Positions 1-6,808 are shown, numbered from the stretch's first letter. The stretch: DNA of 37,787 bases from Candidatus Omnitrophota bacterium (GCA_003154195.1 PMCS01000029.1:88142-125928), one strand, 5' to 3'. Translations and numbers: made by a program. The notes: generated by a model not told the origin, from the sequence alone.

Positions 1-244
1 GTTTTACCTTAACAAAAGGCGAATAATTACCGTCTACCTCAACAGTAACTCTCCTGTTTTTGTATTCTCCTTCAAGCCTGACTACTTCAAAAAGGCGCTT
101 GGTAAACTTTCCCTTTATGACACCCTTGGCGCCATCAAGGATATTGGTATATTTATTAATAATTCTTTCGTAGTAAGCGATAAAAAAAGTTATCGCCGCC
201 AATGAGTAAACTACCAGAAATAAAACATCTGCGTTTATTTTCAT
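1..244 (-). CDS. Membrane-anchored hypothetical protein, 3' end outside window
   Basis: I read this partial gene directly from the minus strand: it opens with ATG at 244-242 and stays open to the window edge, giving about 80 residues that begin MKINADVLFLVV. A GGCAGGATAAATT ribosome-binding region lies just upstream of the ATG, which supports the start. Residues 5-24 form one hydrophobic segment, followed by a basic amphipathic stretch (YYERIINKY) and then a beta-rich part (RLFEVVRLEGEYKNRRVTVEVDG). It is probably a single-pass membrane protein with its soluble part beyond the edge. I do not recognise the family. It follows the tRNA-Val gene by about 40 bases and could be cotranscribed with it. 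Confidence 0.6.
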   Translation of the reverse strand, partial: MKINADVLFLVVYSLAAITFFIAYYERIINKYTNILDGAKGVIKGKFTKRLFEVVRLEGEYKNRRVTVEVDGNYSPFVKVK

Positions 245-285
245 AATTTATCCTGCCTTTAATAAGCCGCTGCGGATTATAATCC

Positions 286-358
286 TGGGCGGTGTAGGAT
301 TTGAACCCACGACCCTCTCGGTGTAAGCGAGATGCGCTCCCAGCTGCGCCAACCGCCC
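286..358 (-). tRNA. tRNA-Val (anticodon TAC)
   Basis: On the minus strand the 73 bases fold as a complete cloverleaf. The 7-bp acceptor is GGGCGGT with ACCGCCC and discriminator A. The D stem is GCGC/GCGC. The anticodon stem TCTCG/CGAGA encloses the loop CTTACAC, so the anticodon is TAC (valine). The T stem GTGGG/CCTAC encloses TTCAAAT. No CCA is encoded after the discriminator. A second, interrupted tRNA-Val copy lies 37 bases upstream and both probably share the promoter at 604-632. Confidence 0.95.
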
Positions 359-395
359 GTATGAAACCGCGCTTAACAATATATCGCTGTTTAAT

Positions 396-553
396 GGCGG
401 TGTAGGATTTTCCCGCCTTATGAACTATGTCGAAATTCTTTTCAATAATTTCGGCATATTCGGCGGGATTTCGCTAAATACTTTTTAAGGTGCTCAAGAA
501 CCCACGACCCTCTCGGTGTAAACGAGATGCGCTCCCAGCTGCGCCAACCGCCC
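396..553 (-). pseudogene. tRNA-Val(TAC) copy interrupted in its T-loop by an 87-bp insertion
   Basis: Bases 553-498 on the minus strand repeat the intact tRNA-Val almost exactly, including GGGCGGTTGGCGC, the D arm, an anticodon loop TTTACAC (anticodon TAC) and the T-stem up to GTGGGTTC. The next 87 bases (497-411) are foreign, and the tRNA resumes at 410-396 with AAATCCTACACCGCC. Compared with the intact copy, no tRNA base is missing at the junction. The insertion is itself palindromic: TCCCGCC at 411-417 pairs with a GGCGGGA near its other end, and ATGTCGAAATT pairs with AATTTCGGCAT. The last acceptor pair is also lost (the 3' end reads ACCGCCA). It is most likely a pseudogene; splicing cannot be excluded from sequence. 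Confidence 0.85.
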
Positions 554-603
554 GTAATAATAAATAGCAAACCGCCTAAGGCTATAGCCGAAAGCTAAGC
601 AAA

Positions 604-632
604 ATCATACCAGAAAACCTTCGATAACACAA
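604..632 (-). promoter_or_regulatory. Predicted sigma70 promoter for the tRNA-Val pair
   Basis: On the minus strand there is a -35 TTGTGT (632-627), a 17-bp spacer and a -10 TATGAT (609-604). The -10 is preceded by TGG, an extended -10 element. The predicted start falls near 597, about 44 bases before the first (interrupted) tRNA copy. Confidence 0.6.
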
Positions 633-643
633 GAGTTTTAGCC

Positions 644-751
644 TTAACCCGAAAAATGCCGTTGCTTGGCCGTTTACTCCTGATGCATTGGTTTTCAATG
701 ACTTACAACGTAATCAATTGTACCAAAGGGTGCAGGCATTTTTCGGGTTAA
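644..751. repeat. Palindromic element with perfect 17-bp terminal inverted repeats
   Basis: The left arm 644-660 reads TTAACCCGAAAAATGCC and the right arm 735-751 is its exact reverse complement, enclosing 74 bases with no ORF. The arm is a variant of the TTAACCGGAAAAATGC motif found at five other places in this window. The size and termini resemble a small non-autonomous (MITE-like) element. Confidence 0.75.
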
Positions 752-754
752 ATT

Positions 755-899
755 AGGAAAAAATTCCGCCATATCTTTTAAAAAATTCAAATGCATTGCC
801 TTTCAGATTCTCTTTATAAAAATAATAAGTTACCCTGTCGTATTGTTATATTTTTTGTTAAAAAAATCATAACCAATACATTAGGCGGAATTTTTTCCT
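755..899. repeat. Second palindromic element with perfect 16-bp terminal inverted repeats
   Basis: The left arm 755-770 reads AGGAAAAAATTCCGCC and the right arm 884-899 is the exact reverse complement, enclosing about 113 AT-rich bases without an ORF. It begins three bases after the previous palindromic element. It is followed by a short hairpin CCTGCC-gaa-GGCAGG (897-911). Confidence 0.7.
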
Positions 900-916
900 G
901 CCGAAGGCAGGGCAAT

Positions 917-951
917 ACCGGGAAAATACTTGAAAAGCATTTTCCCGGTTA
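917..951. repeat. Short hairpin of the TTAACCGG-AAAATGC family
   Basis: ACCGGGAAAAT (917-927) pairs perfectly with ATTTTCCCGGT (939-949) around an 11-base loop. The right arm, read on the minus strand from 951, is TTAACCGGGAAAATGC, another copy of the recurrent motif. This is the third consecutive palindrome in 644-951. Confidence 0.65.
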
Positions 952-1199
952 AAAAGCAGCTATATTTTACTACTAATTATGATTTAGAAAAGAGAAAAAT
1001 GGTTAGAAATGACTAAAAATACCTTTCGTACGCGTTTTCTTCACAAGCAATTGCTTTAACTCAAGCCGTAAAGACTGGGTTTGCGCCAAAAGGCGCGTGT
1101 ACTCCTAGAGTTAATAAGGCGGGCATAGGCGGGAACGCCATGAGGGAGCACGGCAATTTATCTTTACCGTCGAGGTTTTGGGAAGGTAATGCTTTTATA
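952..1199. other. Spacer with no recognised gene
   Basis: I see no open reading frame, tRNA, riboswitch or clear terminator here. The stretch is AT-rich up to about 1020, then of mixed composition with a small palindrome (GCGCC-aaaa-GGCGC) near 1083-1096. It could hold the end of an untranslated or small RNA, but nothing positive supports that. Confidence 0.4.
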
Positions 1200-1691
1200 T
1201 TATTCGCCCGAATCATTCGTTATATTACCCGGTGCAGCCGAATCAGCCGAGTTATCCTTCTCGCTTGTATCCGGGCCTAATGTATCGGTTTGATTATCTT
1301 CTTCAAAAACATAATTGTAATTAGTTGCCCTTAACCCTGCTTCTGTCTTTTCGACGGTTATCTCGACTTTATCGCCCGCTTCCACATAAGAATCTTCTAA
1401 AAATCCTTTGGTCGTAAAGATTTTTGTTCCGTCGACAATTATATAACTTGAGTCTGCGGCAATTTGTTTAACTGTTCCTTTAATAATATTTTCTTTTGGC
1501 TGCGCGGCAGGGGCCGGCGCGATTTTTCCGGCATCGCTAACCTTGACCTCTCCCGCCGGGGGCGTTGCGGTTGTTTTAGAAACAGTTTCCGCCGCATCTT
1601 TAGTCCCTGTCGAATCTTGAGCAAAAACTAAACTTAAACAGAATAATCCGATAACCAAAGATAAGCAAAATAAAAAAATTATTTTCCTCAT
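1200..1691 (-). CDS. Exported hypothetical protein with Ala/Pro-rich linker and beta-rich domain
   Basis: Translation from the ATG at 1691 gives 163 residues. This start is chosen because AAAGGAGG lies seven bases upstream and because it places a clean signal peptide (MRKIIFLFCLSLVIGLFCLSLVFAQ) at the N-terminus; an ATG 45 bases further upstream has neither. After the signal comes a Thr/Ala/Pro-rich linker to about residue 65. A beta-rich domain of some 65 residues follows (NIIKGTVKQIAADSSYIIVDG to about EDN), with the pattern of an OB-like fold. An acidic, Ser/Asn-rich tail ends the protein. It is probably periplasmic or outer-membrane associated. I recognise no family and assign no function. 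Confidence 0.75.
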   Translation of the reverse strand: MRKIIFLFCLSLVIGLFCLSLVFAQDSTGTKDAAETVSKTTATPPAGEVKVSDAGKIAPAPAAQPKENIIKGTVKQIAADSSYIIVDGTKIFTTKGFLEDSYVEAGDKVEITVEKTEAGLRATNYNYVFEEDNQTDTLGPDTSEKDNSADSAAPGNITNDSGE

Positions 1692-1803
1692 ATTTCCTCC
1701 TTTAACCGCTAAGATGATGCGCGGCGGAACGGGCAAGTTTTATTATTCGGTAAAGCCTTAAACTCATTATCCTTCGACTCGTCGCTTCGCTCCTCGCTCA
1801 GGC

Positions 1804-1846
1804 AATGAAACTTGGCCCGCCGAATACGGCGGGACTTAGTTTCATT
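1804..1846 (+). repeat. Compact copy of the ATGARACTT structured repeat
   Basis: It begins AATGAAACTTGG, forms a CCCGCC...GGCGGG hairpin and closes with TTAGTTTCATT, so the element is almost fully self-complementary (AATGAAACT with AGTTTCATT). It lies tail to tail with the next copy at 1848-1902. Confidence 0.65.
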
Positions 1847-1847
1847 G

Positions 1848-1902
1848 ATTCGACTACAGCCTCGCTGCGTATGTATACATACGCGCTCGGCTAAGTCTCA
1901 TT
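1848..1902 (-). repeat. ATGARACTT structured repeat (copy 1) overlapping the end of the lipoprotein gene
   Basis: On the minus strand: AATGA-GACT-T-AGCC, then a perfect 18-bp palindrome GCGTATGTATACATACGC (1867-1884), then GGCT-GT-AGTC-GAAT. GACT pairs with AGTC and AGCC pairs with GGCT. The head supplies the last three sense codons and the stop (AAT GAG ACT TAG) of the adjacent gene. Confidence 0.8.
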
Positions 1903-2319
1903 AATAAACACAATAAGTTCGCCCTGAAACGTAAATAATGTGTCGCTATAGGGAATATACTGCGCATCGTGATAGTGGTAACGTGTAAAATGCCCGGGCA
2001 CAACATCTACCCCGCTAAAAACAACCCCTTCGGTTTTCGCGTTGATAACCGCGTCTGCCCCTTTTTGCCGGGCGATAATTTTAGCTTTTTCAGCCAGAAC
2101 ATCCGGGCTTACCCCCTCGCTGGCATAACCGGAAACTTCTATTTTTCCGATTGCCTGAAACGACGGAACGACGAAGGGCGGCAGTGAAGGGTATATGGTT
2201 ATAAAATAATGTCCGGGTTTCCTTGGAAATACCTGGCCGGTATAAGCAGTATACCTGACAATCGTCGCGCAGCCGGCTAAGCTAAACGCTATTAAAAATA
2301 GTAAAATTTTTCTTCTCAT
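1891..2319 (-). CDS. Small predicted lipoprotein
   Basis: The gene encodes 142 residues. The start at 2319 has an AGAGGCG ribosome-binding site overlapping the stop of the upstream gene. MRRKILLFLIAFSLAGC is a lipoprotein signal with lipobox LAGC, so Cys17 would be lipidated and the protein anchored in a membrane. The central part (AEKAKIIARQKGADAVINAKTE) has the look of small envelope lipoproteins whose domain assembles as YbjQ-like or similar alpha/beta folds, but I cannot name the family. The last residues NET and the stop codon are encoded by the head of an interspersed repeat, so the original C-terminus was probably different. It is 12 bases from the upstream gene and likely in an operon with it. 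Confidence 0.8.
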   Translation of the reverse strand: MRRKILLFLIAFSLAGCATIVRYTAYTGQVFPRKPGHYFITIYPSLPPFVVPSFQAIGKIEVSGYASEGVSPDVLAEKAKIIARQKGADAVINAKTEGVVFSGVDVVPGHFTRYHYHDAQYIPYSDTLFTFQGELIVFINET

Positions 2320-2331
2320 CTAACGCCTCTA

Positions 2332-3027
2332 TTATTTACCGTACATCGCCTTTAATTGCGAAACTCTGGGAAATTCGGAATAATATTCGTTCTGCGGCCC
2401 CACAAAACCATTGCCCACTCTTTTTAAAGTAATCGCCGTGTAACCACCCTTGTCATTAGGGACATTGACGGTAAATAATTCGTCGGAATTAGGCGTTGCC
2501 TGGTTCACCGTAATCTGCACCGGAACTGCTGTAGTACTTTGTGTCGTCACCGCTTGTGCCGTTACAACCGCCGGTGGATTTTGCGTTACCACTACCGGGA
2601 CAGGCGTTATGGTTTGCACAACCGTTACCGGCTGGGGAACAACCTGATAGCCGTTACGGGTATATACATAATATATCCCGTTATCGGTATAATAGGTAAC
2701 GCCGTTAATAACAATCGCCCGGTAATCCGAAGGGATTACTTTAACCACCGCGCCCACGGGAGGATTAACAATCATATACTCCCCGCCCATCTGATTGTAA
2801 TACAAACCGTCATAATAGTAATACCGCTGCCGGCCCAGGGAAAGCGTGAAGCACGCATCGGGGATAAACGATACATGAAGGCCGAAATGAGGACGGTCAT
2901 TATAACGATAATAATGCCGTTCCTCATGGTGGCCGCCCCGCTCGGCGTAAACCGGCCCGGCCTGGATCGATACTGCCAGCGCTAAAAGAATCGTGCTGAT
3001 TTTTGTTATATTGATTTTATTAAACAT
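2332..3027 (-). CDS. Exported Tyr-rich protein, DUF6515-like
   Basis: The gene encodes 231 residues with a signal peptide (MFNKINITKISTILLALAVSIQAGPVYA). A His/Tyr/Arg-rich segment follows (RGGHHEERHYYRYNDRPHFG). Then come the repeated short motifs YYYYDGLYYN, VVKVIPSDYRAIVINGVTYYTDNGIYY and YVYTRNGYQVV. That pattern of glycine-tyrosine turns with a VGAVVxxIP motif is typical of DUF6515-type envelope proteins. A long Val/Thr/Gln-rich low-complexity linker (about 130-175) leads to a C-terminal domain of about 55 residues (NSDELFTVNVPNDKGGYTAITLKRVGNGFVGPQNEYYSEFPRV overall, resembling an SH3-like module). It is probably periplasmic and its function is unknown. The Shine-Dalgarno is weak (AAAAGG). 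It lies upstream of the small lipoprotein gene in a likely two-gene operon. Confidence 0.75.
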   Translation of the reverse strand: MFNKINITKISTILLALAVSIQAGPVYAERGGHHEERHYYRYNDRPHFGLHVSFIPDACFTLSLGRQRYYYYDGLYYNQMGGEYMIVNPPVGAVVKVIPSDYRAIVINGVTYYTDNGIYYVYTRNGYQVVPQPVTVVQTITPVPVVVTQNPPAVVTAQAVTTQSTTAVPVQITVNQATPNSDELFTVNVPNDKGGYTAITLKRVGNGFVGPQNEYYSEFPRVSQLKAMYGK

Positions 3028-3051
3028 ATTTTACCTTTTTTTTCTTCCGCA

Positions 3052-3082
3052 GCCAAAGAACCCCTCTCGGGGGTTCTTTGGC
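3052..3082 (-). promoter_or_regulatory. Strong 13-bp hairpin between two genes
   Basis: GCCAAAGAACCCC (3052-3064) pairs with GGGGTTCTTTGGC (3070-3082). It lies between the stop of the Spy-like gene and the start at 3027. On the minus strand it is followed by A-rich, not U-rich, sequence, so it is not a canonical intrinsic terminator. It may act as an attenuator, an mRNA stabiliser or a processing site. Confidence 0.45.
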
Positions 3083-3119
3083 GCGGCAATATCCCAAGAA
3101 CAAGCAAATTTGACCAGCC

Positions 3120-3710
3120 TTATTCCTTTTCGCCATGCTCGCCCCTACCCTGGGTAGCATGCCCTTCTTTACTCTCCATCATTTTACCGCGCCACATCCC
3201 TTTTTCCCCGTGCTCCATTTTTCCCTTCATGCCGCCTTTCCCCATCTCCTGAAGTTTCTTCTGCTGGTCTTTGGAAAGAATATTTTTCAAATTAACGTAA
3301 GCTTCGACATCTTCTTTAGCCTTCTGCGCTTTAGCGGCGTATTTTTTGTCGATCAGGCCCCTAACAGCATTAAGGTTAATATCGTCTTTTCTGAGTTCTT
3401 CCCGAATGTCCAAAACCAATAATTCCAAGTCAGCCTTTTCCTTAATAAGATTCTTTTCCACATTATATTGCAGAGTTTTTACCTTCTCTACCTGCTCCTC
3501 GGTCAAACCTATTTCGTCCTTCTGCATCAGGATAAAACGGGCTTGATGAAAAAACATGCCCCCGGATTCCTCCTGGGATGATTCTTGCTTATGCCCATAC
3601 ATCATGCCGGCCTTACCCATGCCCATCGGACAATCCTGGGCAAACGCCGCCGACGATACAATTGCCAACGCGCAAAATGCTGTAAAAAAAATACCAATCG
3701 TATCCTTCAT
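3120..3710 (-). CDS. Spy/CpxP-like periplasmic protein with Met/His-rich tail
   Basis: The gene encodes 196 residues from the ATG at 3710, chosen because AAGGAG lies at the right distance and a signal peptide follows at once (MKDTIGIFFTAFCALAIVSSAAFAQ). An upstream in-frame start would put 30 unrelated residues before the signal. The mature protein has an N-terminal CPMGMGKAGMMYGH metal-ligand-rich stretch. A long helical region follows (about 55-150) containing IGLTEEQVEKVKTLQ and LSKDQQKKLQEM, the paired LTxxQ repeats of the Spy/CpxP/LTXXQ family. The tail is rich in Met, His, Gly and Lys. Family members are periplasmic chaperones or metal-resistance proteins (also CnrX/ZraP types). The Met/His content suggests copper, zinc or nickel binding, which is an inference. 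Confidence 0.75.
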   Translation of the reverse strand: MKDTIGIFFTAFCALAIVSSAAFAQDCPMGMGKAGMMYGHKQESSQEESGGMFFHQARFILMQKDEIGLTEEQVEKVKTLQYNVEKNLIKEKADLELLVLDIREELRKDDINLNAVRGLIDKKYAAKAQKAKEDVEAYVNLKNILSKDQQKKLQEMGKGGMKGKMEHGEKGMWRGKMMESKEGHATQGRGEHGEKE

Positions 3711-3741
3711 AGTTCTCTCCTTTTTTAGGCAACCCAGGCGC

Positions 3742-3770
3742 TTGATAGAAACACCGCGGCTTTCTATCAA
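3742..3770 (-). promoter_or_regulatory. Perfect 10-bp hairpin upstream of the Spy-like gene
   Basis: TTGATAGAAA (3742-3751) pairs with TTTCTATCAA (3761-3770) around a 9-base GC-rich loop. It is 31 bases upstream of the start codon, where it could lie in the 5' leader or be an operator. No promoter boxes are clear around it. Confidence 0.4.
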
Positions 3771-3867
3771 CCCACCAAAAAAAGCGCTTGAAAAACTCAT
3801 TTCTTGCCCTTCACCTATTTAGACAAAAGAAATTACGTAAAAGTTCCCGGAAAAATAATGAGGTAGT

Positions 3868-4560
3868 TCATTTTTTAATCATGGGGACAAAACGTACCGG
3901 CAGCAACGTCCTGGTGGTAAAACCATCTTCGGTTTTTTCAATCAAATAAAGTTCCTGGAAAAAATCTCCCACCGGCACTACCATCAAACCGCCTGTTTTA
4001 AGCTGGTTTACCAACTCCTGGGGAATCTGGCTGGGCGCCGCGGTAACGATAATCGCGTCATAAGGCGCGTGTTCTTGCCACCCCCGGTAACCATCGCCGA
4101 ACTTAACCTGGATGTTTTTATAGCCTGAGTCGCTAAGCCTTTTTTCAGCCTGACGGGCAAGCGGCTCTAATATTTCTATGGTATAGACTTCTTTGACCAG
4201 TTCCGCCAGAATAGCGGCTTGGTAACCGCTTCCCGTTCCGATTTCTAAAACTTTGTCTCCGGGTTTAAGTTTAGCCGCCTGGGTCATATAGGCGACAATA
4301 TAAGGCTGGGAAATAGTCTGCCCGTAGCCGATGGACAAAGGATAATCTTCGTAGGCGGCAGGCTGGACTGGCGGCGGCACAAAAAGTTCGCGCTTTACTT
4401 TCGCCATCGCCGATAAAACCTTATCATCGGTAATGTCGCGGGCTTTAAGCTGCCGCTCCACCATCGTTTTGCGTTTCTTGGCAAAAACATCCTTCACCGG
4501 AACGGCGCCTAAGATAAAAAACCCAAAAATAAACAATTCCACTGCAGTAAGAGATCTCAT
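3868..4560 (-). CDS. pcm: Protein-L-isoaspartate O-methyltransferase with N-terminal export/anchor signal
   Basis: The enzyme methylates isoaspartyl residues in damaged proteins using S-adenosylmethionine. The start at 4560 is preferred over a GTG at 4584 because AAGGGG sits seven bases upstream. This gives 230 residues. VERQLKARDI, the SQPYIVAYMTQAA motif and the SAM-binding EIGTGSGYQAAIL loop (about residues 106-116) identify the PCMT family, and VPVGDFFQELYLIEK matches its C-terminal core. Unusually the protein begins with a hydrophobic stretch (LTAVELFIFGFFILGAVPV, about residues 3-21) before the catalytic domain, so it may be exported or membrane tethered. It lies 66 bases downstream of pyrF and may be the last gene of that transcript. 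Confidence 0.9.
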   Translation of the reverse strand: MRSLTAVELFIFGFFILGAVPVKDVFAKKRKTMVERQLKARDITDDKVLSAMAKVKRELFVPPPVQPAAYEDYPLSIGYGQTISQPYIVAYMTQAAKLKPGDKVLEIGTGSGYQAAILAELVKEVYTIEILEPLARQAEKRLSDSGYKNIQVKFGDGYRGWQEHAPYDAIIVTAAPSQIPQELVNQLKTGGLMVVPVGDFFQELYLIEKTEDGFTTRTLLPVRFVPMIKK

Positions 4561-4613
4561 ATCAACCCCTTCGCTTCGCTTCACGGGCGAAGCGGGCCGT
4601 CAGTCAGGCGGGA

Positions 4614-4630
4614 CGTATTTTTCCGGTTAA
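4614..4630 (-). repeat. TTAACCGG-AAAAATACG motif at the pyrF stop
   Basis: Read on the minus strand, the motif TTAACCGGAAAAATACG contains the TAA stop of pyrF. The same motif lies at the end of cobO (6792-6808), between the two secretion genes (20171-20187), ahead of the btuB promoter (13562-13576) and in the palindromes at 644-951. Confidence 0.7.
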
Positions 4631-5304
4631 TAGCTTAAAACTTTTTTTGCGGCCTGGAGGTAATTGCTTTTAGAAATGATCGGCCGGCCTACCACAATGT
4701 AATCCGCGCCGTTTTTGAAAGCGGTGAGAGCGCTGGTTATTCTTTTTTGGTCGCCGGCGCAATCTCCGGGGCCGCGTATTCCGGGAGTAATTATTTTTAA
4801 GGCGCTGCCGAATGCTTTTTTTATTGCCGGTGTTTCCCGGCTGGAGGCGACCACGGCGTCTAAACCGGCGGCTTGCGCAACTTTGGCTAAAGCCAGGACT
4901 TGTTCAACCTTCGCGGCGCTGCTGGTTAATTCCGTTACGCCTAAAATCAAAGGCTTGCGTATTTTTTTTCCGATTGACCGGCTTACCACTTCTTCTTTAA
5001 CCGCGCTTAACGCCTCGAAGCCGGCCTTGGTATGAACGGTAAAAGCCCAGCAACCCATTTCCGTAATGATACCTGCGGTTTCTTTCATCGTGTTGGGAAT
5101 ATCGTATAATTTAAGGTCTAAAAAAATATCTATTTTTTTAGCCGTCAATTTCCGGACAAATTCCGGGCCGAATTTCGTAAAAGCAATGGAGCCGATTTTA
5201 AATTTTACCCCCTTACCGGATAATGATTTTATTACCTTATCGATATCTTTTCTTGTATCTAAATCCAGGGCGACAATAAGTTTATCCCAATTAAAATTCA
5301 TCAT
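4627..5304 (-). CDS. pyrF: Orotidine-5'-phosphate decarboxylase
   Basis: This enzyme catalyses the last step of UMP synthesis, decarboxylating OMP. The 225 residues carry the N-terminal LIVALDLDT strand and the catalytic DLKLYDIPNT (Asp63, Lys65, Asp68). GVTELTS and the C-terminal TPGIRG and GADYIVVGRPI phosphate-binding motifs follow, all standard for the type 1 family. The start region overlaps the end of the DUF3592 gene by 14 bases, and an alternative ATG lies one codon downstream. Its stop codon lies inside a recurrent TTAACCGG motif. With pyrD three genes upstream and carB elsewhere in the window, the pyrimidine pathway is present but scattered. Confidence 0.95.
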   Translation of the reverse strand: MMNFNWDKLIVALDLDTRKDIDKVIKSLSGKGVKFKIGSIAFTKFGPEFVRKLTAKKIDIFLDLKLYDIPNTMKETAGIITEMGCWAFTVHTKAGFEALSAVKEEVVSRSIGKKIRKPLILGVTELTSSAAKVEQVLALAKVAQAAGLDAVVASSRETPAIKKAFGSALKIITPGIRGPGDCAGDQKRITSALTAFKNGADYIVVGRPIISKSNYLQAAKKVLSY

Positions 5305-5797
5305 CTTCGTTTTTTTCTAAGTTTTTCTTTATCATTAAATACAGGAAAATCGCGCCGAGCCCTATTAAAACAACCCCCAAGGGGATGAAATCGCTGACAA
5401 AAGCTTTACATTCCAGAACCGCTTCTGCGGGATTATCGTAATTGAAGCGCGCTGTGGCTGTCTGGCCGGGCCGGTACCGGGCGACCAGCCGGCGGCAAAC
5501 CTCGTAATTGACGGTACCGCCGCTGAAAAAACACGGCCGGTCTGAATATAGTTTTTTATCGCCGCCGTTCCGGCCGGTCGAATAATTAAATACCACCTCC
5601 GGCGTATAAAGCCTTAATAAACCGTTTTTGCCGTAAGGTTTTTTAACCCCCACCGTCGAAGAAATAATTTCGGCCCGGCCGGAGGGCCAAGTCAAGCATT
5701 GTTGCGCTTTATAGAAACTAACGCTATCGATGGCGATAAACGCTAAGCCAAAAACTATAAGCACAACGGCGAATAATAAAAAATATTGTCGGATCAT
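5291..5797 (-). CDS. DUF3592-like membrane protein
   Basis: The gene encodes 168 residues with an N-terminal membrane segment (FLLFAVVLIVFGLAFIAIDSVSFY). A beta-rich extracytoplasmic domain of about 100 residues contains PEVVFNYSTG and RYRPGQTATARFNYDNPAEAVLE. A second membrane segment (DFIPLGVVLIGLGAIFLYLMI) and an acidic tail end the protein. The order TM - beta domain with YxPG(x)xxxVxYDPxNP-like motif - TM matches the DUF3592 family, of unknown function. The ATG overlaps the pyrD stop (ATGA) and its end overlaps pyrF, so it is translationally coupled between two pyrimidine genes. That context does not by itself imply a role in pyrimidine synthesis. Confidence 0.75.
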   Translation of the reverse strand: MIRQYFLLFAVVLIVFGLAFIAIDSVSFYKAQQCLTWPSGRAEIISSTVGVKKPYGKNGLLRLYTPEVVFNYSTGRNGGDKKLYSDRPCFFSGGTVNYEVCRRLVARYRPGQTATARFNYDNPAEAVLECKAFVSDFIPLGVVLIGLGAIFLYLMIKKNLEKNEDDEF

Positions 5798-6747
5798 CTA
5801 TTTGCTTTGCCCTTTAATTCATTAATATCGCTTATCTTATGCCGGGACAAATATTGCCGGATACCGCTCAAGATTTTACCCGCGGCGCCGGGATAAACAA
5901 GGTTTACCGTCCCCAGGCTGACGGCAGTCGCGCCGGCAAGGATAAACTCTAAAGCGTCGGCGGCAGTTTCGATACCGCCGCCGGCAATAATAGGGATATC
6001 TACGTTTGAAGCTACCCGCCAAACCCGATATAAACTCATCGGTTTAATCGCTTTACCGGAATAACCGCCGTAGATATTGCCTAAATACGGCTTTTTAGTT
6101 TCAACATTTATCGCCATACCGAAAAATGTGTTGACTAAAGAAATCGCATCGGCCCCGGCATTTTTAACCGCTTTAGCGATTTCGGTGATGTCCGATACTT
6201 CGGGAGTAATCTTTACGATAAGGGTTTTTGAGGTAAGTTTCCGTAAATCGCTTGTAAACTTATAAGTCAATTCCTTATCCTGGGAAATAATCTTTTTAAG
6301 CCGGGGTTGCTCCGGTACGCCGCAACTGAATTCCCCTTTAATCACATTAGGGCAGGACAGGTTTATCTCAAACGCCATGATTTCGCTGCGCTCATTAAGG
6401 CGTTCGACAACTTGCCGGTATTCCTGTAAAGAAAATCCGCCGACACTAACAATCGTCTTTACCGGAAGTTTTTTAAGCTTGGGTAATTTATCTTTTATAA
6501 ATCCTTCCAGGCCGGGATTTTCCAGGCCCACGGAATTGAGCACGCCGCATTCAGTCTCATAAATCCGCGGCGGCGGATTGCCGGGCCGGGGATCCAAAGT
6601 AATGGTTTTGGTGATAACCGCGCCGATACTCTTAAAATCGCATAAGCCTTTTAGTTCTTCGCCGAAGCCAAAAGTACCCGAAGCGCAAACAATCGGATTA
6701 TTTAGCTCTAATTTGCCTAATTTTACTTTAAGCTTAAGTCCGCGCAT
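5794..6747 (-). CDS. pyrD: Dihydroorotate dehydrogenase, class 1B catalytic subunit
   Basis: This FMN enzyme oxidises dihydroorotate to orotate in pyrimidine synthesis. The 317 residues carry the class 1 landmarks: NPIVCASGTFGFG near the N-terminus, TKTITLDPRPGNPPPRIYET, VGLENPGLEGF, the catalytic-loop motif NLSCPNV with cysteine (class 1B signature, about residue 131), VKITPEV, NTFFGMAIN, GGYSGKAIKP, IIAGGGI and GATAVSLGT. Class 1B enzymes normally work with the electron-transfer subunit PyrK; no pyrK is in the window. It starts 58 bases after cobO and its stop overlaps the following DUF3592 gene. Confidence 0.95.
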   Translation of the reverse strand: MRGLKLKVKLGKLELNNPIVCASGTFGFGEELKGLCDFKSIGAVITKTITLDPRPGNPPPRIYETECGVLNSVGLENPGLEGFIKDKLPKLKKLPVKTIVSVGGFSLQEYRQVVERLNERSEIMAFEINLSCPNVIKGEFSCGVPEQPRLKKIISQDKELTYKFTSDLRKLTSKTLIVKITPEVSDITEIAKAVKNAGADAISLVNTFFGMAINVETKKPYLGNIYGGYSGKAIKPMSLYRVWRVASNVDIPIIAGGGIETAADALEFILAGATAVSLGTVNLVYPGAAGKILSGIRQYLSRHKISDINELKGKANR

Positions 6748-6791
6748 CGGTATATTTTAACCCAAAAAAGGTGTTTGGGAAATGCTTTTCA

Positions 6792-6808
6792 CGCATTTTT
6801 CCGGTTAA
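6792..6808 (-). repeat. TTAACCGG-AAAAATGCG motif at the cobO stop
   Basis: The TAA stop of cobO lies inside TTAACCGGAAAAATGCG. Just beyond, AAAAATGC pairs with GCATTTCC to form a hairpin followed by CACCTTTTTT on the minus strand. This could act as a weak terminator between cobO and pyrD. Confidence 0.6.

Noticed and set aside
396-553. Group I intron in the tRNA-Val gene
   Set aside because: The insertion is in the T-loop rather than the anticodon loop, is only 87 bases long and shows no group I core elements.
2539-2985. Plus-strand open frame opposite the Tyr-rich protein gene
   Set aside because: It is a shadow of the minus-strand gene. It lacks a ribosome-binding site and has a composition imposed by the Tyr/Val codons of the real gene.
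3052-3082. Canonical intrinsic terminator
   Set aside because: The hairpin is strong, but neither strand has a U-run after it, so I list it only as a hairpin.
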